Below are positions 37,772 to 46,905 of a stretch of DNA of 64,000 bases, piece by piece. Each line of letters begins with the position of its first letter. Positions within the stretch are counted from its first letter, which is position 1. The translations under genes were made by a program, and so were the position numbers. Below the pieces are notes generated by a model. That model did no database searches. It was not told where the DNA came from and worked only from the letters and a program-made list of their open reading frames with translations. Origin of the DNA: Pseudomonas sp. 5P_3.1_Bac2 (GTDB lineage Bacteria; Pseudomonadota; Gammaproteobacteria; Pseudomonadales; Pseudomonadaceae); assembly GCF_025465995.1 (NCBI RefSeq), contig NZ_JANLNY010000022.1, positions 248,001 to 312,000 on the forward strand, given 5' to 3'.

Positions 37772-39670
37772 TCAGTTAGCCGGGAGATTGCGCCGACGGC
37801 GCTCACCCAACCAGCTACGGCCATACAGCAGGACGATACCCAGCAGCGCCAGAGCTTGCGCCCCCAGCGTGTAGGCATCGGGATGAATGCCCAGCCAGTC
37901 GAACTCGAAGAACGCCACTGGCCGCGTGCCCAGCACGCCGGCTTCTTGCAACGCCGCAATGCCATGGCCGGCGAAGACCACCGAGAGCACGCAGAGCAAC
38001 ACCGCGTTGAGGCCGAAGAAGGTCGCCAACGGCAGTTTGCGCGAGCCACGCAGAATCACCCAGGCCAGGCCCAACAGCAGCACCAGCGCCGTCGCCGCAC
38101 CGGCCAGCACCATGCCATGGCCCTGCGGGCCGGCCTGCAGCCAGAGGGTTTCATAGAACAGGATGACCTCGAACAGCTCGCGGTACACCGAGAAGAACGC
38201 CAGGGCGGCAAAACCAAAGCGGCCACCACCGCTGACCAGACTGCTCTTGATGTAATCCTGCCAAGCCGCCGCATGCCGGCGATCATGCATCCACACGCCG
38301 AGCCACAGCACCATGACGCTGGCAAACAGCGCGGTGACGCCTTCAAGCAGCTCACGCTGGGCGCCGCTGACATCGATCAAGTAAGCCGCCAAGGCCCAGG
38401 TCGCGACCCCGGCAAGGATGGCCAGGCCCCAACCGACGTGGACGCTGCGAGTGGCTTTCTCCTGACCGGTGTTACGCAGGAAGGCCAGAATGGCCGCCAG
38501 CACCAGAATCGCTTCCAGGCCTTCACGCAGCAGAATCAACAGGCTGGAGAAGAAACTCAGGGAATCAGACAAGCCGTCGCCACCCAGCAGGGCTGCCGAC
38601 TTGGCCAGCTCGGCTTTCGCCAGCTCAAGGCGCTGCTCGGCTTGCTCCACCGGGAGGCCGTCCTGGAGGGATTGGCGATAGGCCATCAAAGCCTTCTCAG
38701 TGGCCTTGCGCTGCTCGGAGTCGAGGTTATCCAAGGCGCTTTCGACCAGCTCAAAACCTTCCAGATAGGCGCCTACGGAGAGGTCATAGGCCTGTTCGTG
38801 ATCGCCACTGCGATAGGCACTGAGACTCTTCTCCAGGGTCTCGCGAGTGTGCGCGATCAACTGCTGCGGGCCACGCTGCTGCGCCGGTGGATGCGCACGC
38901 TGGACGCGGAAGATCGCCGCCGCGGCGTCACCATTAGCGGCGGCATATTCAGCCGGACTCTGATCGGCCAGCGTGGCCAACGGCAAGGCCGCCCCCGGCT
39001 CTACGGCAGGCGCGGTAAAGCCGGCGATATAACTGGCCAGATCCCAACGCTGACGCTCATCGAGCTGATCCGCGAAGGACACCATGTCGGTGCCTTCAAT
39101 GCCCAAGGTCAGCGTGTTGTAGAGGTCGTACAGGCTCAGGCGGTCCAAGCGCGCTTGATCGCGCAGGTTCGCCGGTGGCGGCTCCAGACCAATACCCGCC
39201 GGACCATCGCCAGCCCCGCTCGCGCCATGGCAGACGCTGCAGTGCTGGGTGAACAGTGGCTCGCCACGGCTCGGATCAGGCGTAATCGCCGGCGTCTGGC
39301 TCACACCGTAGGCCTTGGCCAGCACAGCCGCTAACTGGCGGGCTTCGCCTCCCACTTGAGCGCCATCGGTCTTTTGCTCAATGGCCTGCCGCAGATTGGC
39401 GACCCCAGCGCTGAGCTGCGCACGCTCAGGGCGCGCCGGCAGAGCCACGACCAGGCCCTGCAGGACTTCAATAAATTCGAGTTGCTCGCGGTACTCGCCG
39501 GCATCAATCACCTGACCATTGGCCACTGTGGCTGGGTAGTCCGCGCCTAAGTAACTGAGCAGGTGCAGCGCCTGCGCCGCTCCGTCAGCCGGTTCGGCCA
39601 AAGCGGCGAGGCTGCAGAGGGCCAAGACCGGCAGCAGCAACCAGTGCTTAATACGAAACAAAGAGGACAT
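37772..39670 (-). CDS. Cytochrome c-FTR1 fusion iron permease
   Basis: Membrane protein of 632 residues. Signal peptide (1-25), a c-type haem domain with CSVCH (144-148) and a likely axial Met196, a helical periplasmic linker (about 250-365, with a coiled coil), then a seven-helix FTR1 permease domain carrying both REXXE motifs, REGLE (382-386) and RELFE (497-501). FTR1 permeases import iron after oxidation of Fe(II); a haem domain in the same chain suggests electron removal coupled to uptake. I recall a similar gene in P. aeruginosa. No convincing Fur box seen upstream. Confidence 0.92.
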   Translation of the reverse strand: MSSLFRIKHWLLLPVLALCSLAALAEPADGAAQALHLLSYLGADYPATVANGQVIDAGEYREQLEFIEVLQGLVVALPARPERAQLSAGVANLRQAIEQKTDGAQVGGEARQLAAVLAKAYGVSQTPAITPDPSRGEPLFTQHCSVCHGASGAGDGPAGIGLEPPPANLRDQARLDRLSLYDLYNTLTLGIEGTDMVSFADQLDERQRWDLASYIAGFTAPAVEPGAALPLATLADQSPAEYAAANGDAAAAIFRVQRAHPPAQQRGPQQLIAHTRETLEKSLSAYRSGDHEQAYDLSVGAYLEGFELVESALDNLDSEQRKATEKALMAYRQSLQDGLPVEQAEQRLELAKAELAKSAALLGGDGLSDSLSFFSSLLILLREGLEAILVLAAILAFLRNTGQEKATRSVHVGWGLAILAGVATWALAAYLIDVSGAQRELLEGVTALFASVMVLWLGVWMHDRRHAAAWQDYIKSSLVSGGGRFGFAALAFFSVYRELFEVILFYETLWLQAGPQGHGMVLAGAATALVLLLGLAWVILRGSRKLPLATFFGLNAVLLCVLSVVFAGHGIAALQEAGVLGTRPVAFFEFDWLGIHPDAYTLGAQALALLGIVLLYGRSWLGERRRRNLPAN

Positions 39671-39779
39671 TAGGAGTTAATCCCAAATAGGAATGAGGTG
39701 GGATTAGAATCTTACCACCCTAAGCAGTTCCATATCGCCCGACATAAACGGCCAACCCTCAAGCGCTGGCGCCGCGTAC

Positions 39780-40409
39780 TTAACCAGCCGTGCGGTGCAC
39801 CGTGGCCAGCAGCCCTGCCGCAGCCACAAACAGCCCGCCAAAGGTGCGGTTCAACACACGCTGTTGGCGTGGCGAGCGCAGCGCCCCCAACAGTCGGGCA
39901 GCCAGCCCCGTGTAACCGGCCATCACTATCAGGTCGACACTGATCATGGTCGCGGCAATCAGCAGGTACTGCTTGAGCAGCGGTGCCTGCGGATTAATAA
40001 ATTGCGGCAACACGGCCAGGATAAACACGATGGCTTTCGGATTACTCAAGTTGACCAGCATCCCGCGTAGCACCAAGGCCAAGGGCCGACCGCTGGCGCG
40101 CTGTTCATCAGCGGCCATGGCACTGGGCGGCGCCTGCCACTGGCGGTAACCGAGATAGACCAGATAGGCCACGCCAAACCACTTGATCAGACTGAACGCC
40201 AGCGGCGAGGTGGCCAACACCGCCCCCAACCCCGCCGCGACTACCGCGATCTGTAACGCCAAGGCCAACTGCAGGCCCAGGGCATTCCAGTAGCCACGCC
40301 AGAAACCGTATTGCAGCCCGGCAGACATCGAGGCAATAGCCCCAGCGCCAGGCGACAGGCTGATGATCCAACAGGCGAGAAAAAAGCCCAACCAGGTTTC
40401 CAGCGTCAC
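39780..40409 (-). CDS. LysE/RhtB-family exporter
   Basis: Six-helix amino-acid exporter of 209 residues. LysE family segments: LSPGAGAIASMSAGLQYGFW near the N-terminus and NLSNPKAIVFILAVLPQFI mid-protein. Likely exports an amino acid or homoserine lactone; substrate not determinable. I chose the GTG at 40409 because GGAGG lies 8 bases before it; the ATG at 40424 overlaps that ribosome binding site. Confidence 0.88.
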   Translation of the reverse strand: MTLETWLGFFLACWIISLSPGAGAIASMSAGLQYGFWRGYWNALGLQLALALQIAVVAAGLGAVLATSPLAFSLIKWFGVAYLVYLGYRQWQAPPSAMAADEQRASGRPLALVLRGMLVNLSNPKAIVFILAVLPQFINPQAPLLKQYLLIAATMISVDLIVMAGYTGLAARLLGALRSPRQQRVLNRTFGGLFVAAAGLLATVHRTAG

Positions 40410-40440
40410 GGTGCCTACCTCCATTCAAGCGGATAGCAAC

Positions 40441-40469
40441 AAAAAAGGGGCTGACCGAAGCCAACCCCC
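40441..40469 (-). terminator. Terminator of the terC-like gene
   Basis: Minus strand: 9-bp stem with two G-U pairs, a stable TTCG tetraloop and a run of six T, 29 bp after the TerC stop. Confidence 0.9.
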
Positions 40470-40497
40470 TACGCGCAGACTGCATGTAACGCAGCGC

Positions 40498-41262
40498 TTA
40501 GTCCGGAAAGTCTTTACGCAGCTTGACCGGATCCAGCTCTTCTTCTTTAGCGCGGGCACGGGCGATGCGCATACGGATGTTAACCGCCTCAACCGCCAGC
40601 GAGAACGCCATGGCGAAATACACATAACCTTTCGGCACATGCACATCAAAGGCTTCGGCCACCAGCAAGGTACCCACCACGATCAGGAACGACAGGGCGA
40701 GAATCTTCAAGCTCGGGTGCTTATCGATGAAGTTACTGATGGTGCCAGCGGACAGCATCATGACAAACACCGAGATCACAATCGCCGCGACCATGATCGG
40801 TACATGGTTGACCAGACCCACCGCGGTGATCACCGAGTCCAGGGAGAAGACGATATCGATGATGGCGATCTGGATGATGATGCCCATAAAGCCATAGGCC
40901 TTACCGCCGCCGTTCTGGCTCTCATCTTCACCTTCAAGGCCGTGGTAAATCTCTGCGGTACTTTTGAACAGCAGGAACATACCGCCAAAGAACAGGATCA
41001 GATCGCGCCCGGAAATACCTTGGCCGAACACGTGGAACAGGTCGGTGGTTAGGCGCATCACCCAGCTGATCGACAGCAACAGCAGAATCCGCGTACCCAT
41101 GGCCAGCGCCAAGCCGAAGAAGCGCCCACGCGCCTGTTGATGCTTCGGCAAGCGGCTGACCAGGATCGAGATAAAGATGATGTTATCGATGCCGAGAACG
41201 ATCTCGAGCGCCGTCAAAGTTAAAAAAGCGACCCAAAGCTCTGGGCTGGACAGCCATTCCAT
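40498..41262 (-). CDS. TerC-family membrane protein
   Basis: Integral membrane protein of 254 residues with about seven helices. The two TerC signature segments with paired acidic residues in the membrane are visible: LTALEIVLGIDNIIFISIL and IIDIVFSLDSVITAVGLV. TerC relatives are linked to metal (Mn) export and tellurium resistance; the role of this chromosomal copy is unknown. The MscS-like gene ends 6 bp upstream, so they are probably co-transcribed. Confidence 0.9.
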   Translation of the reverse strand: MEWLSSPELWVAFLTLTALEIVLGIDNIIFISILVSRLPKHQQARGRFFGLALAMGTRILLLLSISWVMRLTTDLFHVFGQGISGRDLILFFGGMFLLFKSTAEIYHGLEGEDESQNGGGKAYGFMGIIIQIAIIDIVFSLDSVITAVGLVNHVPIMVAAIVISVFVMMLSAGTISNFIDKHPSLKILALSFLIVVGTLLVAEAFDVHVPKGYVYFAMAFSLAVEAVNIRMRIARARAKEEELDPVKLRKDFPD

Positions 41263-41268
41263 GTGTGG

Positions 41269-41856
41269 TTAATCCTCTTGTTGACGCACAGTGGGAAATT
41301 CACCATGACGCCAACGGCGCACGGCTTTTTGGAAAAACAAACTATTGGGAATCTGCAGCAGCGCGCCTGGGGCATCACCGCTGGCATCTTCCAAAGTGGT
41401 GTAAAACAGGTTGATCGCCACCACCTTGCCGCGCACGCCGGGCTTATCGGCGCTTTCCAGTACCTCAACATGCTCGCCAATGCGAAACGGGCTGAGGACA
41501 AAGATTAGCAGCGCGCAGAACATATTCGACAGCACGCTCCAGATGGCGAAAAACGCCACCGCCGCCACCGCCACGAAACCCGTCACGGCGGTCCACAATA
41601 CTTGGGCGGAAACGCCTAAACGCTCCAGCACCATCATAAAGGCACTGCCCAAAATCAACCAACGCAGCAAACCGCGCACCGGCATCATCAGCTCCGCCGG
41701 CAGTTGCGGGTAGCGCTGGGCGAGGCGGCTGATGGCGCGGGTGAGGATGCGCTGGGCCAACCACGCCAAACAAATAATTAGCGCCACTTGGCCGGCGATC
41801 ATTAAAGGATCGCGCCAAGCACTCAACCACTCAATGCCTAGCTCACTGAAGTTCAA
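41269..41856 (-). CDS. Small MscS-type mechanosensitive channel protein
   Basis: Protein of 195 residues with N-terminal membrane helices and an MscS core: the pore-helix-like stretch WTAVTGFVAVAAVAFFAIWSVLSNMFCALLIF, given here only as family likeness, spans about 89-120, followed by the beta domain (FRIGEHVEVLE, GKVVAINLFYTTLED, IPNSLFFQKAV). It lacks the C-terminal alpha-beta cage of full MscS, so it is short for the family. It starts with TTG overlapping the ABC-F stop by 4 bp, giving coupling. Confidence 0.82.
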   Translation of the reverse strand: MNFSELGIEWLSAWRDPLMIAGQVALIICLAWLAQRILTRAISRLAQRYPQLPAELMMPVRGLLRWLILGSAFMMVLERLGVSAQVLWTAVTGFVAVAAVAFFAIWSVLSNMFCALLIFVLSPFRIGEHVEVLESADKPGVRGKVVAINLFYTTLEDASGDAPGALLQIPNSLFFQKAVRRWRHGEFPTVRQQED

Positions 41857-43763
41857 CTGGCGGCCTCAAGTTCAGCTTGCAAGTTTTCCAGCGTTTCCAA
41901 GGCCAGCATCCAACGCTCCTCGAGGTCGGCTTCGATGCTTTTCAGCTTAGCCTGTTCGGCCAGCGCATCACGCAACTGATCTTTTTGCGCCGCCTCGTAG
42001 AGGGCGCTATCGCCTAATTGCGCTTCAAGCTTGGCCAGCTTCTCGTGCAGTTGCCCCAGTTCTTTTTCCAGCTTATCGGCTTCGCGCTTATGCGGCGCTA
42101 ATTGCTGGCGTAAGGCCGCAGCAGCTTGGCGCTGGCCGCGCTTGTCGGTTTTGTCTGGATTCACTTCGTTCGTGCTAACCGGCGCTTGGCGGACGCGATA
42201 ATCCACCAACCAGCGGGCGTAATCGTCGAGGTCACCATCAAAAGCTTTAACCTGACCATCGGCCACTAACAAAAACTCATCGGTGGTGCTCTTGAGCAAG
42301 TGCCGGTCGTGACTGACCACCACCACGGCGCCGCTGAATTCTTGCAGGGCCATGGTCAGGGCCAGGCGCATTTCCAAGTCCAGGTGGTTGGTGGGCTCAT
42401 CGAGCAGCAGCAAGTTGGGCTTGCCCCAGGCGATCAAGGCCAAAGCCAGGCGCGCCTTTTCGCCACCGGAGAAATTTTGCACCGGCTCGTCACAGCGCGG
42501 GCCACGGAAGTCAAAACCGCCTAAAAAGTCGCGCAGGGTTTGCTCGCGCTCAGCCGGGGCGATGCGCTGCAAGTGCAGCAGCGGGCTGGCGTGATCATCC
42601 AGAGCGTCCAGCTGATGCTGAGCAAAGTAGCCCACCACCAAGTTCTCGCCGCGCTGCAATTCACCGCCAATGGGCTGCAACTCGTTGGCGAGGTTTTTAA
42701 TCAGGGTGGATTTACCCGCGCCATTGGGTCCCAGTAAACCTAAGCGCGCACCGGGCGCCAGACCGAGCTTGACCTTCTCCAGCACCACTTTGTCGCCATA
42801 ACCCAAGCGGCCTTCGCTCAGGCTAAGTAAGGGACTGGAGATTTTATCGGCTTCGCGGAAGCTGAAATCAAACGGTGAATCGACATGGGCCGCCGACAGT
42901 TCTTCCATGCGCTCCAAGGCTTTGATCCGGCTTTGCGCCTGGCGGGCCTTGGTGGCCTGGGCCTTAAAGCGGGCAATGTACTTTTCCATGTGCGCGCGTT
43001 GCGCTTGTTGCTTCTCGTAAGCCTGTTGCTGCTGGGCCAAGCGCTCAGCGCGAGTACGCTCGAAAGCAGAGTAGCCACCGCGGTAGAGAGTCAGCTTTTG
43101 CTGATCGAGGTGGGCAACGTGGTCCACTACGGCGTCCAGAAAATCACGGTCATGAGAGATGAGCAACAGCGTACCGGGATAAGCTTTCAACCAGCTTTCC
43201 AGCCACAGGATGGCGTCCAAGTCCAAGTGGTTGGTCGGCTCATCGAGCAGCAGCAAGTCCGACGGGCACATCAACGCCTGGGCGAGGTTGAGGCGCATCC
43301 GCCAACCGCCGGAGAAATCGCCGACACGACGATCCATCTGGGCACTGTCGAAACCAAGGCCTGCCAACAGTTTGCGTGCCCGGGCATCGGCGCTGTAGCC
43401 ATCCAGGGTGTCCAGTTCAACGTGCAAGCGCGCTACGGCTGCGCCGTCTTGCGCCGCTTCGGCGGCCGCCAATTGCGCCTGCACGCGGCGCAGCTGCACG
43501 TCGCCATCAAGCACATAGTCGACCGCTTGGCGTTCAACCGCCTCGATTTCCTGGCGCATATGGGCCACGCGCCAATCGGCGGGGATCAGACAGTCGCCTG
43601 CATCCGCGCTAAGCTCACCGCGCAGCAGAGCAAACAAACTGGATTTGCCGGCGCCGTTAGCGCCGATTAAGCCGGCTTTATGGCCGGGGTGCAGGGTCAT
43701 CTCAGCATCTTCAAGCAGACGCTGTGGACCACGCTGTAAAGTCAGGTTCTGAAGTCGGATCAT
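41853..43763 (-). CDS. ABC-F ATPase, YheS-like
   Basis: Soluble ABC-F protein (636 residues) with two ATPase domains: Walker A GANGAGKSS and GPNGAGKST, signatures DFSGGWRMRL and NFSGGEKARL, Walker B LLLLDEPTNHLDL twice, linker between them and a C-terminal coiled coil (about 560-636). ABC-F proteins act on the ribosome rather than in transport; the YheS branch helps resolve stalled ribosomes. No membrane partner is encoded nearby, as expected. First gene of the run with mscS-like and terC-like genes. Confidence 0.93.
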   Translation of the reverse strand: MIRLQNLTLQRGPQRLLEDAEMTLHPGHKAGLIGANGAGKSSLFALLRGELSADAGDCLIPADWRVAHMRQEIEAVERQAVDYVLDGDVQLRRVQAQLAAAEAAQDGAAVARLHVELDTLDGYSADARARKLLAGLGFDSAQMDRRVGDFSGGWRMRLNLAQALMCPSDLLLLDEPTNHLDLDAILWLESWLKAYPGTLLLISHDRDFLDAVVDHVAHLDQQKLTLYRGGYSAFERTRAERLAQQQQAYEKQQAQRAHMEKYIARFKAQATKARQAQSRIKALERMEELSAAHVDSPFDFSFREADKISSPLLSLSEGRLGYGDKVVLEKVKLGLAPGARLGLLGPNGAGKSTLIKNLANELQPIGGELQRGENLVVGYFAQHQLDALDDHASPLLHLQRIAPAEREQTLRDFLGGFDFRGPRCDEPVQNFSGGEKARLALALIAWGKPNLLLLDEPTNHLDLEMRLALTMALQEFSGAVVVVSHDRHLLKSTTDEFLLVADGQVKAFDGDLDDYARWLVDYRVRQAPVSTNEVNPDKTDKRGQRQAAAALRQQLAPHKREADKLEKELGQLHEKLAKLEAQLGDSALYEAAQKDQLRDALAEQAKLKSIEADLEERWMLALETLENLQAELEAAS

Positions 43764-43813
43764 AATGGCCGCGGAGTCTACCAGAGTCTTTTTTGAGAAA
43801 CCTGAGAACCACT

Positions 43814-44275
43814 ATGCCAGCAGACCTTTGGCAATTTTCTGAAGCAATTTACCGTCGCCCCGGCGTCGAACCCGCCTGCTTAGAACTGCAAAGCGATGGC
43901 ATCGACGTCTGCCTGCTGCTGTGCGCGCTCTGGCTCGAAGTGCAACGCGTGCCGTATAGCGCTGCGCGCCTGCAACACCTGCAAGCCTTAGCACAGCCCT
44001 GGCAACAACAAGTGGTGCTACCGCTGCGTCAATTACGCCGCGCTTGGCGTACTGCTGCGCAACAGGATCAAGGCTTACACCTCTTGCGTGAACAGCTGAA
44101 ACAACTCGAACTGACGGCTGAGCGCGAGCAATTAACCCGCCTAGCCACCTGCGCCGAGCCCTGGATCGAACTCAGAGCGCAGGGGCCGGCCGACTGGTTA
44201 ACCGCCCTGGCCCCCCATGCTACAGACGCCACCTTGGACTGCTTACGTGGCGCTGCGCAGGGGTTGCCGGTTTAG
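43814..44275 (+). CDS. TIGR02444-family protein
   Basis: Protein of 153 residues, mostly helical, matching the TIGR02444 family: opening LWQFSEAIYRRPGVEPACLELQ then DVCLLLCALWLE. Function unknown. Start at ATG 43814; an upstream TTG is unlikely. Divergent from the ABC-F gene with only 50 bp between, and its 3' end overlaps the end of algP by 4 bp. Confidence 0.86.
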   Translation: MPADLWQFSEAIYRRPGVEPACLELQSDGIDVCLLLCALWLEVQRVPYSAARLQHLQALAQPWQQQVVLPLRQLRRAWRTAAQQDQGLHLLREQLKQLELTAEREQLTRLATCAEPWIELRAQGPADWLTALAPHATDATLDCLRGAAQGLPV

Positions 44276-45498
44276 GCCGAAGTCGGCGCAGTCGCGCTGT
44301 TACCTGCGGCAGGTGCGCTGCTAGCTGGCTTAGCGTCTACGGCAGTGCTGGCTGTTTGCGCAGCTGCAACCGGAGCAACCGGTGGCTTAGCGGCAGCCGC
44401 TGGCTGGTTAGCAGGCGTTGCAGCAGCTGGTTTAGCGGCAGTTGTGGCAACAGGCTTGGCTGCTGGTTTAGCTGCAGCTTTAACAGCTGGCTTTGCCGCA
44501 GGCTTAGCGGCAGCTTTAACAGCTGGTTTTGCGGCTGGCTTGGCAGCAGCTTTAACAGCTGGTTTTGCCGCAGGCTTGGCAGCAGCTTTAACAGCTGGCT
44601 TAGCGGCTGGCTTAGCAGCAGCGCTATCAGCTGGTTTTGCCGCTGGCTTAGCAGCAGCTTTAGCAGCCGGTTTTGCTACAGGCTTGGCAGCAGCTTTAGC
44701 AGCTGGTTTTGCTGCAGGCTTGGCAGCAGCTTTAGCAGCCGGTTTTGCGGCTGGCTTAGCGGCAGCTTTAGCAGCTGGTTTTGCGGCTGGCTTGGCGGCA
44801 GCTTTAGCCGCCGGTTTTGCTGCAGGCTTGGCAGCAGCGTTAGCAGCTGGTTTTGCCGCAGGCTTGGCAACAGTTTTAGCAGCTGGTTTTGCCGCAGGCT
44901 TGGCAGCAGTTTTAACAGCCGGTTTTGCCGCAGGCTTGGCAGCAGCTTTAGCAGCCGGTTTTGCGGCTGGCTTAGCGGCAGCTTTAGCAGCCGGTTTTGC
45001 CGCAGGCTTAGCAGCAGTTTTAGCAGCCGGTTTTGCCGCAGGCTTGGCAGCAGTTTTAGCCGCCGGTTTTGCGGCTGGCTTAGCGGCAGAACGCTCAAGC
45101 GCTTTGCTAGCTGCTTCTTTAACTTTGCCAACACCTTGCGCCAGCTTCAGGCTTTCTTGAGCATCGCGCTTAAGCTTAGCGATATAAGTTAGGGTTTCGC
45201 TCTGACGTTCTTTCAACGCATCCAGCAACTGTTCCAGTTGCGCGACGGCGTCTTTGGCTTTGCTCTGCGCCTTGCTCTTACCAGCACGGCTGGCATCTTG
45301 CAGTTTGGTGCGGGATTTATGCAGTTTTTCCTGCGCTTTGCCCCGTTGCTTTTCCAACTTACTCAGCAAGCTTTCCGCATCACCGAGTGCCCGCGCACAA
45401 GCATCTTCAAGGTGCTCAAGCAGACTGCTGGAAAGTTGCTGCAGCAAATGCAGCGGAGTACTCACTGACTTCTTCTTTGCATTCTTAGTAGCCGACAT
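44272..45498 (-). CDS. algP: Histone-H1-like alginate regulator AlgP (AlgR3)
   Basis: DNA-binding-type protein of 408 residues. The N-terminal 137 residues are a charged helical domain (LLQQLSSSLLEHLEDACARA, then Lys-rich helices); residues 138-353 are 18 repeats of a 12-residue unit built on AAKPAAKPAAKA, resembling eukaryotic histone H1 tails; an Ala/Pro/Ser tail follows. In P. aeruginosa AlgP is needed for high algD expression and the repeats are prone to rearrangement. ATG at 45498 has AGGAGG upstream. Copy number in an assembly may be unreliable. Confidence 0.93.
   Translation of the reverse strand: MSATKNAKKKSVSTPLHLLQQLSSSLLEHLEDACARALGDAESLLSKLEKQRGKAQEKLHKSRTKLQDASRAGKSKAQSKAKDAVAQLEQLLDALKERQSETLTYIAKLKRDAQESLKLAQGVGKVKEAASKALERSAAKPAAKPAAKTAAKPAAKPAAKTAAKPAAKPAAKAAAKPAAKPAAKAAAKPAAKPAVKTAAKPAAKPAAKTVAKPAAKPAANAAAKPAAKPAAKAAAKPAAKPAAKAAAKPAAKPAAKAAAKPAAKPAAKAAAKPVAKPAAKAAAKPAAKPADSAAAKPAAKPAVKAAAKPAAKPAVKAAAKPAAKPAVKAAAKPAAKPAVKAAAKPAAKPVATTAAKPAAATPANQPAAAAKPPVAPVAAAQTASTAVDAKPASSAPAAGNSATAPTSA
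44440..45087 (-). repeat. 18 tandem copies of a 36-bp repeat in algP
   Basis: Each unit encodes 12 residues, AAKPAAKPAAKA or a close variant. Units 1, 2, 5 and 6 end in KT, units 14-17 in VKA, and units 7 (AANA) and 13 (ADSA) are the most diverged. Blocks of identical variants suggest past duplication of unit groups. Confidence 0.93.
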
Positions 45499-45713
45499 GA
45501 CGCGCCTCCTGGCGATAAAATTGTGCACATACTAGACCGCCTCTCCACCTGCTTGCCAGACCCTGCACAGAAAGTGGGCGCGCGTCGTTATAGCTTAGGC
45601 AATAAGCTGAATACGTGACCTTCAAACAGCGCTATTTGTTCACTTTGCCGTAAGAAATTACCCAGGACTGAGAGCTGCACCATAGCCTGTGAAGCACTGC
45701 CCAATTACGCACA

Positions 45714-45741
45714 TTGAGCTCAGGCTGTTGGCTGGCATAAT
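45714..45741 (+). promoter_or_regulatory. Sigma-70-type promoter of the FKBP gene
   Basis: TTGAGC (45714-45719), 16-bp spacer, CATAAT (45736-45741), 27 bp before the start codon. Good match to both hexamers. Confidence 0.5.
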
Positions 45742-45768
45742 CGCCAGCAATTTGGCTGGAGATTTTTC

Positions 45769-46413
45769 ATGCATCGCCTCTGCTTGTTGCTGCTCTGTCT
45801 GCTCCTGCCACAGGCTTACGGGCAAGATGACGAACATGATCTGGCCTATAGCGTCGGCGTCGAACTCGGCGAGCGACTGCGTGATGAATTACCCAGCCTG
45901 CAACTCCAGGCGCTAGTCGAAGGTTTGCAGCAGGCTTACGCCAATAAGCCACTGGCGATTGAACGCACACGCATGCAACAACTGCTGGATCAACATGCCG
46001 AGCAACTATTAGCCAACACCGATCAGCAACGCTCAGCCAAATTAGCCGAAGGCCGTTTTCTCGCTAGCGAGAAAGCTAAGGCAGGAGTTCAGGTACTCGC
46101 CAATGGCGTGCTGATGCAGCAACTGCGAGCCGGTAATGGAGCCAAGCCCACGGCGCACAGCCAAGTGCTGGTGACATACAAAGGCTATTTGGCAGATGGC
46201 AGCCTGTTTGACCAAAGCAGCGGGGCGCAGTGGTTCAAACTCGACAGTGTGATCAGTGGCTGGCAAAGCACCTTGCCGCAGATGCCTGTGGGCGCGCACT
46301 GGCGCTTGGTGATTCCATCGGCACAGGCATATGGCGCGCAGGGCGCCGGCGACTTAATTGCCCCCTTCTCCCCGCTGGTGTTCGAGCTGCAATTGCTCGA
46401 TACCCAGCAGTAG
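45769..46413 (+). CDS. Exported FKBP-type peptidyl-prolyl isomerase
   Basis: Protein of 214 residues: signal peptide (1-18), an N-terminal helical dimerisation region of the FKBP/FkpA-Mip type (AYSVGVELGERLRDELPSLQ), then a C-terminal FKBP domain (VLVTYKGYLADGSLFDQS, VISGWQSTLPQMPVG, RLVIPSAQAYGAQG). It should assist folding of periplasmic proteins. Placed between algP and algQ, as recalled for P. aeruginosa. Convergent with algQ, 9 bp apart. Confidence 0.92.
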   Translation: MHRLCLLLLCLLLPQAYGQDDEHDLAYSVGVELGERLRDELPSLQLQALVEGLQQAYANKPLAIERTRMQQLLDQHAEQLLANTDQQRSAKLAEGRFLASEKAKAGVQVLANGVLMQQLRAGNGAKPTAHSQVLVTYKGYLADGSLFDQSSGAQWFKLDSVISGWQSTLPQMPVGAHWRLVIPSAQAYGAQGAGDLIAPFSPLVFELQLLDTQQ

Positions 46414-46422
46414 AGTCAGGGC

Positions 46423-46905
46423 TTAAACGGCGGCGACGGCAGGTTCGCTGTGATGCTGATGATCAGTGTGCAGCACTTCGATCAGGCAATCTTCCAACTC
46501 AAAACGCTCGCGCAGGAGTTGGCCCAAGCGTTTTAGCTCAAAGCTGAGCGACGCTGAATCGTGGCAATCACCGTTATCGCACAGGTCGTTGAAGAACAGC
46601 GCAGCTTCGGTAATAACTTCGAGGCGCGGGTAAATCTGCTTGGCCAGCTCCAGGCCACGCTGATCACCAAAGGCTTTCGCCTCGTTGGTCAGCTGTTCGT
46701 AGACTTCAAAATGGCCGGCCGACACGTAATCCACCAAGGCCTGGCAGAAGTGTTGCAGTTCATGGGCATTAGCGCTGGGCATTGGCGTGGCCGAGCTGAT
46801 GGCGATAAAGCGCGCCACTAACTCCTGGCGACCGGCTAACCAGCGATCAATAAGCAGATTGACTCCGCCCCAGCGTTCTTGAGCATTGCGGCAACTTTCT
46901 AACAT
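46423..46905 (-). CDS. algQ: Anti-sigma-70 regulator AlgQ (Rsd family)
   Basis: Rsd/AlgQ protein of 160 residues, which binds region 4 of sigma-70 and shifts transcription toward alternative sigma factors; in P. aeruginosa it affects alginate and siderophore genes. The helical bundle begins [20 protein letters not shown], the family hallmark. ATG at 46905 gives the exact length of P. aeruginosa AlgQ; the longer frame upstream is not similar. The gap upstream lacks the dsbH gene recalled next to algQ in P. aeruginosa. Confidence 0.94.
   Translation of the reverse strand: MLESCRNAQERWGGVNLLIDRWLAGRQELVARFIAISSATPMPSANAHELQHFCQALVDYVSAGHFEVYEQLTNEAKAFGDQRGLELAKQIYPRLEVITEAALFFNDLCDNGDCHDSASLSFELKRLGQLLRERFELEDCLIEVLHTDHQHHSEPAVAAV

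Noticed and set aside
37613..39334. Open frame of 573 codons opposite the iron permease
   Set aside because: Arg/Gln/His-rich shadow without membrane segments or motifs; the FTR1 gene explains the open frame.
39671..39779. Possible Fur box upstream of the iron permease
   Set aside because: The AT-rich stretch lacks the GATAAT repeats; no acceptable match on reading both strands.
44345..45192. Two long frames antisense to algP encoding Ala/Gly/Leu or Ser/Trp repeats
   Set aside because: They exist only because the 36-bp repeats stay open in every frame; no start signals.
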